A program made the position numbers and the translations under genes. Positions 16,771 to 26,945 of a stretch of 64,000 nucleotides of DNA are shown here, piece after piece. Each line of letters begins with the position of its first letter. The stretch's first letter is position 1. The stretch is from Fidelibacterota bacterium (GTDB lineage: Bacteria; Fidelibacterota; Marinisomatia; SCGC-AAA003-L08; JACNLC01): assembly GCA_018657495.1 (NCBI GenBank), contig JABHXA010000002.1:193472-257471 (forward strand), given 5' to 3'. Below the pieces are notes generated by a model that did not search any database, was not told where the DNA came from, and was given only the letters and a program-made list of their open reading frames with translations.

Positions 16771-19700
16771 TTAATAGATTTGCTTAAATCTATATTTCAC
16801 GTGTGGGAGACCGTCTTCATCGAGCCGGACAACAAGGGATTTATTTTTATCTATTTTATAGATAACCTCATACTCATTTCGGACCTGTTCTGAGAAAATA
16901 TCGCTTTTTATATTCATGTAAATCTTTCTGGACAATCTTTTTCCAAGATATAAATTAATATCTGAGTTTGTTGGGTCAGCCAAGAGAGAGCCATCGCTGT
17001 TAATTTGGAATTTATCAATAGGGCTGTTTTTTGATATATATCTTTCTAATTCATTTTCAACATAATTTGAAAGGATACTCGTACTTGTATTCTGTAAACT
17101 AAAATTATCACCCGAGGCTGCAGAATCATCCCTGGCAAGAAGAATTCTAAGAATTTCATCTTGCGAATAAGAATCGCCTGGCAACTCTGACTCGAATCCA
17201 AGAACTGGATTATCCATTGAGCCGGTAAACAATATTTTGTATTGCGTACCATTTATATCAATATATGAAATTAAATCGATATAAGGATATTCACTACTGG
17301 GGTCAAAGGTCATCTGCCCTTCAACCTGATTAAAATCATTACCATTCAAATAAAATGTACCATCAACAATGTTGACAGTACCGGCGAATCGGAAATTCTC
17401 ATTCCCTATTGCAGTAATAGTCACATCCCCTTCAACTTCTAAATCCATAATATCGTTTTCTACTCTTATACCATTTTCCATCGGGATATTTATGTCATAT
17501 ATAATTATTATTCTGCCAGGACGGATGTCAACCTCTGGTAAATCCTCTATATCAAACAATGGTGTCAATAAAAAATCATAGGAATCTGGTTCAAATATTC
17601 CTGATACTAGAAGCGTATCTCGTCCAGTGAGGGATAATTGAACTTCTCCAGGTCCTGAAAATTCAGATTGAGAATCGTTTAAATAAATATCTTTACCCCA
17701 ACTAACTAAATTAAAATTTGGTTCAAAAAATCTTGTCAAATCCATCGTGCCTGATACATGTAAGTTTCGTTCTTCAGTTTTTACTTTTCTTTTATCTTTC
17801 TTAAAAAGGGATAATAAACCGCCACCCCTATTTGAAACAGCATTATCATCAATCACCTTTGCATCAAATGTATTTATTGTTAAGAGATTATCATCTATTG
17901 ATATGGAGCTTTCAATGTCTACAATGGAATTTTTTAGAGGCAAAACATTTACCTTGCCATCATTAATAATTACCTGACCATTTCTTATTGGATTCGCATA
18001 GGTGCCATCTAATGATAGCTGTAGTGTACAATCGCATTTTAATGAATCAACAATTTCAAAATATGGGTAGAAAAACTCTAATTCTTCAGCTGTTCCACTT
18101 ATCGATAAATTCATTGATTTATTTTTCATGGAAAATTTTTCATCATAGACTAAATCTAGATTTAATGGGATGTTTCCTGTAATGTCGTATTTACCATGGT
18201 TTAATTTTATTGATGTATCATGGAAAAAAAGTTTTTTATCCTGATATACTAAATTACCAATGGCTTCAACTCCAATTATCTCATCAAATTGAGGGTTTTG
18301 AATTGTAATGTTAGAGTTTAAAAATAAATCTTTTGGATTTCCGGAGGCAATCATATACCCGTCAACATTCCCGGATGTCTTAAGCCTCCATGGAAAATAT
18401 TTCGAAAAATCGCTCAGATTTGCATCGGATAATGATATTTCTAACAGCATAGAATTGATATTATCTAGAAATTTATCTTCCTCAAATGAACTGTCAATAT
18501 TAATCCACCCGGATGTTTGTCCAAATCCTGAACTTGATTGAACACTCAATTCTGTCAACACTAATCTATTATCCCTGTAAATCATATTACCGTATAATGT
18601 TGAGAATGGTATATCCTTAATTACTCCATTATTGACCTCTGCTTTTAAAACCATAACTGGTTTATCGTTTGAGTTTATAAACTCAAACTCCCCATCTATT
18701 TTCCCAGTTAGATTATGATCAATCTGAAAAAAATCATTAATTTCCTCAAGGGAAATATCAGAAAGGCCAATATTTAGATTATACTGATCTCTGTCCAGGT
18801 ATTTTCCGGCTATTGCCAAATATCCATCATTAATATCTATTCTGGTAGAATCAATTAAATAATAATCCTGATCACGGTATACATCAATTCCACTAGATGT
18901 TATATTGATAGACCTGATTTTTGTGCTTAGTGAGTCAAGGGCAATCTTTTGGAAAGATGTATCAATCATCCCAGATGCATAAAAAGATTCTCCTCGACTA
19001 TTTATCCCGATTAACTCGTTCAAACGAATTATGCCATCTTTATATTCTGCAGTTATATTTGAATTATCCATTGACAGGAACTCTAATTGTATAGAATCTG
19101 CCTTGGCGGATAAGCTTAAATTTTTAAGAGTTTTGTTTTCTATTTCCGCTGAAGTTTCCCAAAAACTGTCTCCAACATATAAATTATTATAATAGAATGG
19201 TTTTAAGGTTATTCTTGTATTTAGTTCACTCAACTCATTATTATGAACATAGTTTATGTCTCCAACACCGGTAAAACTCATAGCAGGTAATTCATCAATA
19301 TATTTTTTTGGGAATAAACTGCCAAATGCCATTTGCCCATGGACAAAATATTCTGCTCCGAAATTATAATTTACGGTATCAAATAGGAATGTACAGTTTG
19401 GAATTTTTATTTCTATTTTAGAAGAATTCACAATGGATGAATCTGATAATAAAAACTCTCCATTAATCAAATCGATTTCATGATCATTGATTTTTGCTTT
19501 TGTATTATCAAATGAAATGTTTATTGGAAAGTCTGGTTGTTGTCCCGATAAATTAAATTTGCCGTCAACAATACAAATTAATGAATCGAGTTCAATTTTT
19601 ACATTTTCAGGAATTGCAGTAAAATTCCAACTTTTATCTGGAAGATTATACATTCCTTCAATATTGACATTTCTCTCGTTATATAATAATCGAGAGTTGA

Positions 19701-20499
19701 TCAATTGGAAATGATCAGGTTGAATCTTAATTTGTAGATTAATGGAATCCACTATATGTTCATTAATACTGGAATATCCAGATAATTTTATTTCATCAAA
19801 TGATCCGTCAACCCTTTTAGAAGAGGATATATTTATATTCCCCGTTAATGTGCTAAACATATCGGAGTCAAACTCAACATTATTTAGTTTAAAACTATTA
19901 TTACTTAAAGTAAAAATCGCATTGTGGATATAGGATTTATTCTGATTATGTTTAACAACTGTAGTGTCAATACTTACTAGTAATGAATCGGAATATTCTA
20001 AATTACCTGACATATTAACAATTAAGGTATCAATTCGATTATCATTGATTCTCAGGGATTGAATGTCAAACTTTTCAATCTCGAATTTTGTATTTCTGCT
20101 AATCTCAACGGACTCATTTATTAGACCTGTTTTTACTTTATTTATATTATCCAGGAATATATCACCATTAGTGAGGCTCGTTTTTGAAATATGCAGTTTT
20201 CCGGTGAATAAGGAAAGTAATTTTAATTTTATAGAGAAATTATTAATATTGGCAATTGTCTTTGAATCTGATGAAATAGTTAATTCACTTATCAAAAATC
20301 CACTATTAAAATTCCCTGAAATTTCTTGAATGTTGACTGTGTATGGGGTGTGACTGGTTAAATATTCAGATGCGAGTTTGGAAGGGTTTGGGATTACCGT
20401 GCATGTAAAAAAATATCCCAAAAACGGAAGGATGCAGATGATTAAACAAACTGGCATTAAAACGCCAAGAAAAATATATTTTCGGTAGATTCCAAACAT
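16771..20499 (-). CDS. tamB: Translocation and assembly module protein TamB
   Basis: A 1242-residue AsmA/TamB-like protein anchored in the inner membrane by one N-terminal helix (YIFLGVLMPVCLIICILPFL) and spanning the periplasm as a long beta-taco. Family features are the repetitive short strands throughout and the conserved C-terminal DUF490 domain (last ~350 residues), which includes TGSMDNPVLGFES and DEILRILLARDD. It is followed immediately by tamA, matching the tamA-tamB pairing of other bacteria in reverse order. TamB-like proteins are also implicated in moving phospholipids to the outer membrane. Its start lies 92 bases downstream of dnaK's stop, past a strong terminator, so it probably has its own promoter. 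Confidence 0.9.
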   Translation of the reverse strand: MFGIYRKYIFLGVLMPVCLIICILPFLGYFFTCTVIPNPSKLASEYLTSHTPYTVNIQEISGNFNSGFLISELTISSDSKTIANINNFSIKLKLLSLFTGKLHISKTSLTNGDIFLDNINKVKTGLINESVEISRNTKFEIEKFDIQSLRINDNRIDTLIVNMSGNLEYSDSLLVSIDTTVVKHNQNKSYIHNAIFTLSNNSFKLNNVEFDSDMFSTLTGNINISSSKRVDGSFDEIKLSGYSSINEHIVDSINLQIKIQPDHFQLINSRLLYNERNVNIEGMYNLPDKSWNFTAIPENVKIELDSLICIVDGKFNLSGQQPDFPINISFDNTKAKINDHEIDLINGEFLLSDSSIVNSSKIEIKIPNCTFLFDTVNYNFGAEYFVHGQMAFGSLFPKKYIDELPAMSFTGVGDINYVHNNELSELNTRITLKPFYYNNLYVGDSFWETSAEIENKTLKNLSLSAKADSIQLEFLSMDNSNITAEYKDGIIRLNELIGINSRGESFYASGMIDTSFQKIALDSLSTKIRSINITSSGIDVYRDQDYYLIDSTRIDINDGYLAIAGKYLDRDQYNLNIGLSDISLEEINDFFQIDHNLTGKIDGEFEFINSNDKPVMVLKAEVNNGVIKDIPFSTLYGNMIYRDNRLVLTELSVQSSSGFGQTSGWINIDSSFEEDKFLDNINSMLLEISLSDANLSDFSKYFPWRLKTSGNVDGYMIASGNPKDLFLNSNITIQNPQFDEIIGVEAIGNLVYQDKKLFFHDTSIKLNHGKYDITGNIPLNLDLVYDEKFSMKNKSMNLSISGTAEELEFFYPYFEIVDSLKCDCTLQLSLDGTYANPIRNGQVIINDGKVNVLPLKNSIVDIESSISIDDNLLTINTFDAKVIDDNAVSNRGGGLLSLFKKDKRKVKTEERNLHVSGTMDLTRFFEPNFNLVSWGKDIYLNDSQSEFSGPGEVQLSLTGRDTLLVSGIFEPDSYDFLLTPLFDIEDLPEVDIRPGRIIIIYDINIPMENGIRVENDIMDLEVEGDVTITAIGNENFRFAGTVNIVDGTFYLNGNDFNQVEGQMTFDPSSEYPYIDLISYIDINGTQYKILFTGSMDNPVLGFESELPGDSYSQDEILRILLARDDSAASGDNFSLQNTSTSILSNYVENELERYISKNSPIDKFQINSDGSLLADPTNSDINLYLGKRLSRKIYMNIKSDIFSEQVRNEYEVIYKIDKNKSLVVRLDEDGLPHVKYRFKQIY

Positions 20500-20530
20500 A
20501 GTTAAGACATAAAATTACATAAGAATACAA

Positions 20531-20558
20531 GAACGGGCAGTTAAATAACTGCCCGTTC
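20531..20558 (-). terminator. Intrinsic terminator after dnaK
   Basis: A perfect 12-base-pair inverted repeat (GAACGGGCAGTT / AACTGCCCGTTC) with a 4-base loop lies 34 bases beyond the dnaK stop. On the minus strand it is followed by TTGTATTCTTATG, only moderately U-rich. It separates dnaK from tamB. Confidence 0.8.
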
Positions 20559-20591
20559 CATTACATAATATTTATAATTAGGGTTCCCTAA

Positions 20592-22508
20592 TTATTTTTC
20601 ATCTACAACTTCAAAATCAGCATCTTCAATGTTTTCGGTATTTCCTTCATCTGATGGCCCCGATTCATTATCAGTTTTTGTCTGCTCAGCACCCTTACCA
20701 GGCTCAGCCTGAGACTGTTGATACATTTTTTCCGAAATTGCTGACCAAGATTTGTTAAGTTCATCCATGGCTGATTTAATGGCTGAAAGATCACTACCTT
20801 TGTTGACTTCTTTCAAGTTATCAACAGCACTTTGAATTGCATCTTTATCCTCTTGATCAATTTTATCTTTCAGTTCTTCCATTTGAGTTTCAGTTTGGAA
20901 AACCAATTGATCAGACTGGTTCTTTATCTCCACAGCTTCCTTTTTATCCTTATCTTCTTTTTCATGGGTCTCTGCATCCCTTTTCATATTTTCAATATCG
21001 TTGTCACTCAAACCACTTGTAGCTTCAATCCGGATGTTCTGTTCTTTATTTGTAGCTTTATCCTTGGCGGAGACATTTAATATTCCGTTTGCATCGATAT
21101 CAAATGTGACTTCGATTTGTGGAATACCGCGCTGAGCTGGAGGTATACCATCTAAATGAAATCTACCTAAAGATTTATTGTCAGTAGCCATACTTCTTTC
21201 ACCCTGTAGAACATGGATTTCAACAGAGGGCTGATTATTAACTGCAGTAGAAAATATTTGAGATTTCTTGGTTGGAATGGTTGTATTCGCCTCTATAATT
21301 CTTGTGGCAACACCACCAAGAGTCTCTAGTCCTAATGATAATGGAGTTACATCCAAAAGCAAAATATCATCAACCTCACCAGAAAGTACACCACCTTGTA
21401 TAGCTGCACCTATGGAGACAACTTCATCAGGATTTACACTTTTATTTGGTTCCTTTTGAAAAATTTCTTTTACAATATCTTGAACCGCAGGAATACGTGT
21501 CGATCCGCCAACAAGAATAACTTCATCAATTTCATTAGGTGAGAGACCGGCGTCTTTTAAAGCCTTTATACAGGGTTTCTTTGTTCTTTGAACAAGGTCG
21601 TTAACAAGACTTTCAAACTTTGCTCGGGATAAATTAATATTCAAGTGCTTTGGACCACTGGAATCTGCAGTGATGAATGGTAAGTTGACATCAGTTTGCT
21701 TGGATGATGATAATTCAATTTTTGATTTCTCGGCAGCTTCTTTTAATCTTTGCAATGCCATAGGATCTTTTCGAATATCGATGCCGTCTGATTTCTTAAA
21801 CTCATTTGCAAGCCAGTCAACGAGGGCCTGGTCAAAATCATCACCACCTAAATGGGTGTCTCCATTTGTTGATTTAACTTCAAATACACCATCACCAATT
21901 TCGAGTATAGAAATATCAAATGTACCGCCGCCAAGATCAAACACAGCAATTTTTTCTTCGTGTTTTTTATCGAGACCATACGCTAGAGCAGCTGCTGTAG
22001 GTTCGTTGATGATACGTCTAACATTCAGACCGGCAATTACTCCCGCATCCTTTGTAGCTTGTCTCTGATCATCATTAAAATAGGCCGGAACCGTAATAAC
22101 AGCCTCGGTTACCGTTTCACCCAGATACTCTTCAGCAGTTTGTTTTAGTTTCTGAAGGACCATGGCACTAATTTCAGGCGGCGTGTAGTTTTTATCCATT
22201 ATGTTAAATACAACTTCACCTTTACTACCTTTTACGATATTATAGGGCATCTCTTTTATTTCTTGTCCTACTTCTTTATGAAGTCTTCCAACAAATCTCT
22301 TTGATGAGGAAATTGTATTCTCAGGATTTGTTACTGCCTGTCTTTTTGCTGGCTGGCCGATCAATCTTCCATCGTCTTTGGTAAATGCTACAACAGAGGG
22401 TGTTGTTCGTCCACCTTCACTATTCTGGATAACCGCAGGAGTCCCACCTTCCATCACGGAAACACATGAGTTGGTCGTACCAAGATCAATACCAATTATT
22501 TTTCCCAT
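20592..22508 (-). CDS. dnaK: Molecular chaperone DnaK (Hsp70)
   Basis: Hsp70 chaperone of 638 residues. The nucleotide-binding domain opens [22 protein letters not shown], with phosphate motif [15 protein letters not shown] and adenosine motif [15 protein letters not shown]. The conserved linker [14 protein letters not shown] leads to the substrate-binding domain, the helical lid and an acidic tail ending [10 protein letters not shown], close to the EEVD-like bacterial consensus. No grpE or dnaJ is adjacent. It appears monocistronic, with a strong terminator after it and a 121-base leader before it. No CIRCE element is visible in that leader. Confidence 0.98.
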   Translation of the reverse strand: MGKIIGIDLGTTNSCVSVMEGGTPAVIQNSEGGRTTPSVVAFTKDDGRLIGQPAKRQAVTNPENTISSSKRFVGRLHKEVGQEIKEMPYNIVKGSKGEVVFNIMDKNYTPPEISAMVLQKLKQTAEEYLGETVTEAVITVPAYFNDDQRQATKDAGVIAGLNVRRIINEPTAAALAYGLDKKHEEKIAVFDLGGGTFDISILEIGDGVFEVKSTNGDTHLGGDDFDQALVDWLANEFKKSDGIDIRKDPMALQRLKEAAEKSKIELSSSKQTDVNLPFITADSSGPKHLNINLSRAKFESLVNDLVQRTKKPCIKALKDAGLSPNEIDEVILVGGSTRIPAVQDIVKEIFQKEPNKSVNPDEVVSIGAAIQGGVLSGEVDDILLLDVTPLSLGLETLGGVATRIIEANTTIPTKKSQIFSTAVNNQPSVEIHVLQGERSMATDNKSLGRFHLDGIPPAQRGIPQIEVTFDIDANGILNVSAKDKATNKEQNIRIEATSGLSDNDIENMKRDAETHEKEDKDKKEAVEIKNQSDQLVFQTETQMEELKDKIDQEDKDAIQSAVDNLKEVNKGSDLSAIKSAMDELNKSWSAISEKMYQQSQAEPGKGAEQTKTDNESGPSDEGNTENIEDADFEVVDEK

Positions 22509-22541
22509 TATTACTCCAATTATTTAAATTTTAATACTTAT

Positions 22542-22565
22542 TTGTCGACAATTCTTAACAAGAAT
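22542..22565. promoter_or_regulatory. Two abutting palindromes upstream of dnaK
   Basis: TTGTCGACAA (22542-22551) is a perfect 10-base palindrome. It is immediately followed by ATTCTT-AAC-AAGAAT (a 6-base inverted repeat, 22551-22565). They lie 34-57 bases upstream of the dnaK start, where an operator or promoter might sit. They do not match CIRCE. Function is inferred only. Confidence 0.3.
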
Positions 22566-22629
22566 GATGCCGGTACAAAAATTCAGCCTTTTTGACAGCA
22601 GAGATAATCAGGTTACAAATTTGGCAGTA

Positions 22630-25089
22630 CTAATTTGATTTTGCAGTAATTTTCTTTTTTGATTTCTTATGTATTTGGGTAAACAGCAGATTCCCTTTTT
22701 CAGTTTTGACGTTGATCACGCCACCTTCAGTAAACTCACCAGTCAGAAATTTTTCAGAAATATAATTTTCCAAACGATTCTGTATTACTCGTCTAAGAGG
22801 CCGAGCACCCCACTCTTTATAATTGGCATCTTGAATTAATAATTCTTTTGCTCTTTTTGATATTTTGAATTGAATATTCTTTGCAGAAAGATTTTTAACT
22901 ATATTTTGCAGCTGGATGTCAATAATGTGACTCAAATTATTAATAGTCAACTGATTAAATATAATTACTTCATCAAGTCTATTTAAAAATTCTGGTTTAA
23001 ATTTCTTTTTAATATCTGCATGGATATTTAATTCCAGTTCTTTCCTATCATCTTCTTTTTTTGAAAATCCTATTGAGGTTTCGGTAATACTTTTTGTTCC
23101 TAAATTGGTTGTCATTATGACGATAGTGTTTCTAAAATCAATCATTCTTCCAAGGTTATCTGATAATTTTCCTTCATCTAAAATTTGCAGCAAAAGATTA
23201 TAAACATCAGGGTGCGCTTTTTCTATTTCATCAAATAAAACAACTGAAAAAGGATTTCTTCTTACCTTTTCAGTTAACTGTCCACCTTCATCATATCCAA
23301 CATATCCGGGGGGCGCACCAATTAATCTTGATACATTATGGCGTTCCATGTATTCTGACATATCCATCTTAATCAGTGAATTCTCATTACCAAATAAATG
23401 CCTTGCCAGCGCTTTGGCCATCTCAGTTTTTCCGACGCCGGTAGGTCCGACAAACATAAATGATCCAATTGGATGCCTCGGATCCTTGAATCCAGTACGT
23501 GCCCGGCGGATTGCCTTGCTGAGTATTTCAATCGAATTATCCTGACCAATGATTTCTTTCCCAATTTCCTCGGTCATATTGATAAGGCGAACAGATTCAG
23601 ATTCTGCTACTCGATTAATAGGTATACCAGTCATCATCGAGATTACGTTTGCAACATCTTCCTCGTTAACTTTGGGTTGATTCTTGGAGTTATCCTCATT
23701 CCATCTTGCCTCAAATTCAGAGAGTTTGTTAATAAGTTTCCTCTCCTTGTCTCTTAAACTTGCAGCTTTCTCAAATTGCTGTTCTTTGATCACTGCCTCT
23801 TTTTCAAGGCGAACAACACGAATTTCATCTTCAAGTTTTACAATATTGTCGGGGACGAAAATATTGTTTATGTGGATTCGTGCACCCACTTCATCCATGA
23901 CATCAATGGCTTTATCCGGTAGAAATTTATCAGTTATATATCTTTCACTTAATTCCACACATGCATTTATAGACTCTGGTAAGTAGCGAATTTGGTGATG
24001 AATTTCATATTTCTGCTGCAGTCCAAGTAATATTTTAACTGTGTCTTCTGTAGAAGGCTGGTTAACAATAATTTTTTGGAATCTTCTTTCAAGAGCTCCA
24101 TCTTTTTCAATGTATTTCCGGTATTCATTCAACGTAGTAGCACCAATGATTTGAATATCGCCGCGCGCAAGTGCTGGTTTAAATAAATTGGCTGCATCCA
24201 TAGATCCTGAAGCAGCCCCGGCTCCGACAATTGTATGCAGTTCATCAATAAAAATGATAATTTTTTCAGATTTTTCCAGTTCCATAAGTAACGCTCGGAT
24301 ACGTTCCTCGAATTGACCTCTGTATTTAGTGCCTGCTATTAAACCGGCGAGATCAAGCGCAACAACCCTCTGTCCCCAAAGAACTCTCGGTACAGTTTTT
24401 TTCTGGATTCTAATTGCCAATCCTTCAACAATTGCTGTTTTTCCAACACCTGGTTCCCCTATTAGAACAGGATTATTCTTTTTCCGTCTTGACAGTATCT
24501 GAGCAACTCTTTCTATCTCTATGTTTCTGCCAATGACAGGATCCAGTTTATCTTCAATTACCATCTTTGAAAAATCTCTACTAAATAAATCCAATGTCGG
24601 TGTTTTTGAAGATTTTCGTTTTTCCTTTAAATTTGCCGGATTTGACTCCAAATTTTCTTTCATTGTTGAAGCAATAAATGTGTATATCAGTTCATAATCA
24701 GCATTAAAATAATCAAGAACTTCTTTGGCGATTCCCTCAGTTTCCAGTGATATGGCTAAAAGCAAATGTGAATCATCGGCCGTTAACAAATTCATTTTTT
24801 CTGCTTCGGAAAATGAGTTTCTTAAAATTTTTTCTGACCTTCTTGTCAGTGGTAAATGTCCTAAGGTTAATGTGCCTCCAGTAGGTCGTAGCAGGCTTTC
24901 AATTTTATTCTGAAGTTCCTGTAATGGGATTCCAATAGATTCTAATATTTTTGATGCTTTACTTTTGTTATCAAGTATGATACCCAATAACAAATGCTCT
25001 GAACCAACGTAACTATGCCCCAGTCTAATTGCTTCCTCTTTTGCATATTTTAAAATTCGTTGGACACTTTTGGAAAAATTCTTCTTCAT
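22630..25089 (-). CDS. clpC: ClpC-type ATP-dependent protease ATPase subunit
   Basis: Hexameric AAA+ unfoldase that feeds ClpP, 819 residues. It has an N-terminal Clp double repeat (about 1-145; HSYVGSEHLLLGI, LTADDSHLLLAISLE), a first AAA module (Walker A GEPGVGKTAIVEG), a central UVR-type coiled segment (KEQQFEKAASLRDKERKL) that marks ClpC rather than ClpA or ClpB, and a second AAA module (GPTGVGKTEMAKALA). The IGF tripeptide in TSIGFSKK is the ClpP-docking loop. No clpP is in the window. The gene starts directly after lolD with no gap and ends the long minus-strand array. Confidence 0.95.
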   Translation of the reverse strand: MKKNFSKSVQRILKYAKEEAIRLGHSYVGSEHLLLGIILDNKSKASKILESIGIPLQELQNKIESLLRPTGGTLTLGHLPLTRRSEKILRNSFSEAEKMNLLTADDSHLLLAISLETEGIAKEVLDYFNADYELIYTFIASTMKENLESNPANLKEKRKSSKTPTLDLFSRDFSKMVIEDKLDPVIGRNIEIERVAQILSRRKKNNPVLIGEPGVGKTAIVEGLAIRIQKKTVPRVLWGQRVVALDLAGLIAGTKYRGQFEERIRALLMELEKSEKIIIFIDELHTIVGAGAASGSMDAANLFKPALARGDIQIIGATTLNEYRKYIEKDGALERRFQKIIVNQPSTEDTVKILLGLQQKYEIHHQIRYLPESINACVELSERYITDKFLPDKAIDVMDEVGARIHINNIFVPDNIVKLEDEIRVVRLEKEAVIKEQQFEKAASLRDKERKLINKLSEFEARWNEDNSKNQPKVNEEDVANVISMMTGIPINRVAESESVRLINMTEEIGKEIIGQDNSIEILSKAIRRARTGFKDPRHPIGSFMFVGPTGVGKTEMAKALARHLFGNENSLIKMDMSEYMERHNVSRLIGAPPGYVGYDEGGQLTEKVRRNPFSVVLFDEIEKAHPDVYNLLLQILDEGKLSDNLGRMIDFRNTIVIMTTNLGTKSITETSIGFSKKEDDRKELELNIHADIKKKFKPEFLNRLDEVIIFNQLTINNLSHIIDIQLQNIVKNLSAKNIQFKISKRAKELLIQDANYKEWGARPLRRVIQNRLENYISEKFLTGEFTEGGVINVKTEKGNLLFTQIHKKSKKKITAKSN

Positions 25090-25764
25090 TTAGTCCTCTA
25101 TATATTTTGTGAGTTTTCCACCATGCAAAAATAATACCCTATCAGCAATTGCAGCAACTTTATCATCGTGGGTTGCTAATACGAATGATTGATTGTATTC
25201 AGATCGCAGTTTTAGCATGAGGTCAAGTAATAATTGTCTATTCCCTGCATCCAAATTCCCGGTAGGTTCATCGGCAAGCACAAGTTTGGGATTATTGATA
25301 AGAGCTCGGAGAACAGCAATCCTTTGACGTTCACCACCGGATACTTGATTTGGATAATGATCAACCAGATTCACAAGATTTATTTGTTCCAGCAAATTCA
25401 TCGCTCTTTTGATGCTTTCTTCATTCGAGATATCAATGTTTAATTGAGGTATGATCAAATTTTCAAGAATTGTAAACTCTGGCAGTAGATGATGATGTTG
25501 AAAAACAAAACCCATGTATTTTGCTCTGAGGGCACTTCTGTCCATTTCCTTATCAATAAGCTTCCCGTTTATGAAAACTTCACCCTCATCTGGGGTATCT
25601 AGTGCACCCAGGATATGTAGCAAAGTTGATTTTCCACTGCCGCTGGGACCCATGATCACAACAATTTCCTTTTCAGAAATTTGAAAATCTAGAGAATCAA
25701 GAACGTTGATGCTTTCTGTACCAGTTTTATAAGTTTTTTTAATATTCTGTGCAGATAATATCAT
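25090..25764 (-). CDS. lolD: ABC transporter ATP-binding protein, LolD-like
   Basis: ATPase subunit of a MacB/LolCDE-type complex. It has Walker A GPSGSGKST, signature VSGGERQR, Walker B KLVLADEPTGNLD and switch His in VLATHDDKV. The true start is the ATG at 25764, not one 31 codons upstream: it overlaps the lolE-like stop as ATGA, and the protein then begins MILSAQNIKKTYKTG as in LolD, giving 224 residues. With the two FtsX-like permeases upstream it forms a three-gene set for extracting lipoproteins from the inner membrane. The family also includes peptide and macrolide exporters, so the lipoprotein role rests on the gene arrangement. Confidence 0.88.
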   Translation of the reverse strand: MILSAQNIKKTYKTGTESINVLDSLDFQISEKEIVVIMGPSGSGKSTLLHILGALDTPDEGEVFINGKLIDKEMDRSALRAKYMGFVFQHHHLLPEFTILENLIIPQLNIDISNEESIKRAMNLLEQINLVNLVDHYPNQVSGGERQRIAVLRALINNPKLVLADEPTGNLDAGNRQLLLDLMLKLRSEYNQSFVLATHDDKVAAIADRVLFLHGGKLTKYIED

Positions 25765-26945
25765 TTGATACTGTTGATAGATTGAATTGGGTTTAACTTC
25801 CTGGTTTGGACTGATGGGAAAATCCCAGATAAGACAATCAACATAAATGATAGGCAAATGATCAAAATTGAATTATGAGTCTCCAAAATTAATGGGAAAT
25901 TTGAAATGGGAAAATCTTTTAGAATAAAGTGCAATAGTTGATATTTATCATTTAGAGTTATAATTGTTCTTGCAAGGAAATATCCCAGGAGTGATCCAGA
26001 TAATCCAGTAAATACAGATTGGACGATAAAAATAGATGTGATTTTATTTTGCGAAAATCCAATTGCCTGCAGAATACCTATTTGAGGAATTTTTCTCATA
26101 ACCGTCATGCTCATAATACTAAGCATATTGAAAGCAGAAATGATGATAATTATAAAACCAAAGATAGAATAGGCAAATTTCTCCAATTTCATCGCCGAGA
26201 TAAGGGCTTCATATTCGTTCTCCCAGCTATAATAACGAATATTATCGGTTAAGATTGCTGCTGTTTCTAAAAAATCACTTGATAATTTTTGATCCAGAAA
26301 TATTATTCGTTCCTTATGTTTTTTAAATAAACCTATCCCCAGATCATATGGAATTATCACATAATTCATATCAACGTCAATTAAATCAAAATCGAATGTG
26401 TTATATATGGTCACATCTCTTGATGGAAAGATACTAGTAGCAAGACTGATATCAACTGGAGATAATAATTGACAGGATTCACCATTATGGACGGATAAAT
26501 AAAAAGAAAGCTCGTCGCCAATCAGAATTGCATCCTCATTCTCTGGTTTTGATAAATCAATAGTTCCGCTTTTCTCATCATTTGCGAAAAATCCCTGAAC
26601 ATTATTAATGGCCCTAACGGTGATAAATCGAAAATTATCTCCTGCTTTAATAATGGCGTTGCGTTCGAGCCCTAATTGATGACCTACACCCATTTTTTCA
26701 AGTTCGTCAATGACATTTATTAATTCAGATTCATCAGGATCGCTCAATACAATCCTGGCTGGAGAGTAAAATTCTGTTAGTTTTGAGAAGACTTCAAACT
26801 CCAGCCCATTCATAATGGCAAGTGTCAGTAAAACGGTTGAAACCCCAAGCGTTATACCAATAATTGGAAAAAATATACGTTTATTTTTTAATTTTCCATC
26901 CCCTTTTGATGAAACAAATCTTATGACAAAAATTAGCCAGTTCAT
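25761..26945 (-). CDS. FtsX-like ABC permease, LolE/LolC-like
   Basis: A 394-residue permease with the LolC/E topology: one N-terminal helix (about 25-45), a long periplasmic domain of about 200 residues, then three helices (for example FAYSIFGFIIIIISAFNMLSI; SIFIVQSVFTGLSGSLLGYFL; ILIICLSFMLIVLSGIFPS). The FtsX signature is IPQIGILQAIGFSQNKI. It overlaps the permease upstream and lolD downstream by four bases each. With the second permease it would form a heterodimer served by LolD. Confidence 0.86.
   Translation of the reverse strand: MNWLIFVIRFVSSKGDGKLKNKRIFFPIIGITLGVSTVLLTLAIMNGLEFEVFSKLTEFYSPARIVLSDPDESELINVIDELEKMGVGHQLGLERNAIIKAGDNFRFITVRAINNVQGFFANDEKSGTIDLSKPENEDAILIGDELSFYLSVHNGESCQLLSPVDISLATSIFPSRDVTIYNTFDFDLIDVDMNYVIIPYDLGIGLFKKHKERIIFLDQKLSSDFLETAAILTDNIRYYSWENEYEALISAMKLEKFAYSIFGFIIIIISAFNMLSIMSMTVMRKIPQIGILQAIGFSQNKITSIFIVQSVFTGLSGSLLGYFLARTIITLNDKYQLLHFILKDFPISNFPLILETHNSILIICLSFMLIVLSGIFPSVQTRKLNPIQSINSIK

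Noticed and set aside
20837-21080. Plus-strand ORFs opposite dnaK, and similar shadows opposite other genes
   Set aside because: They lie fully antisense to strongly conserved genes and have no recognisable domain or ribosome site.
25765-25857. Upstream extension of the LolD-like protein by 31 residues
   Set aside because: It lies inside the permease gene, and the internal ATG at 25764 has the ATGA overlap and the family N-terminus.
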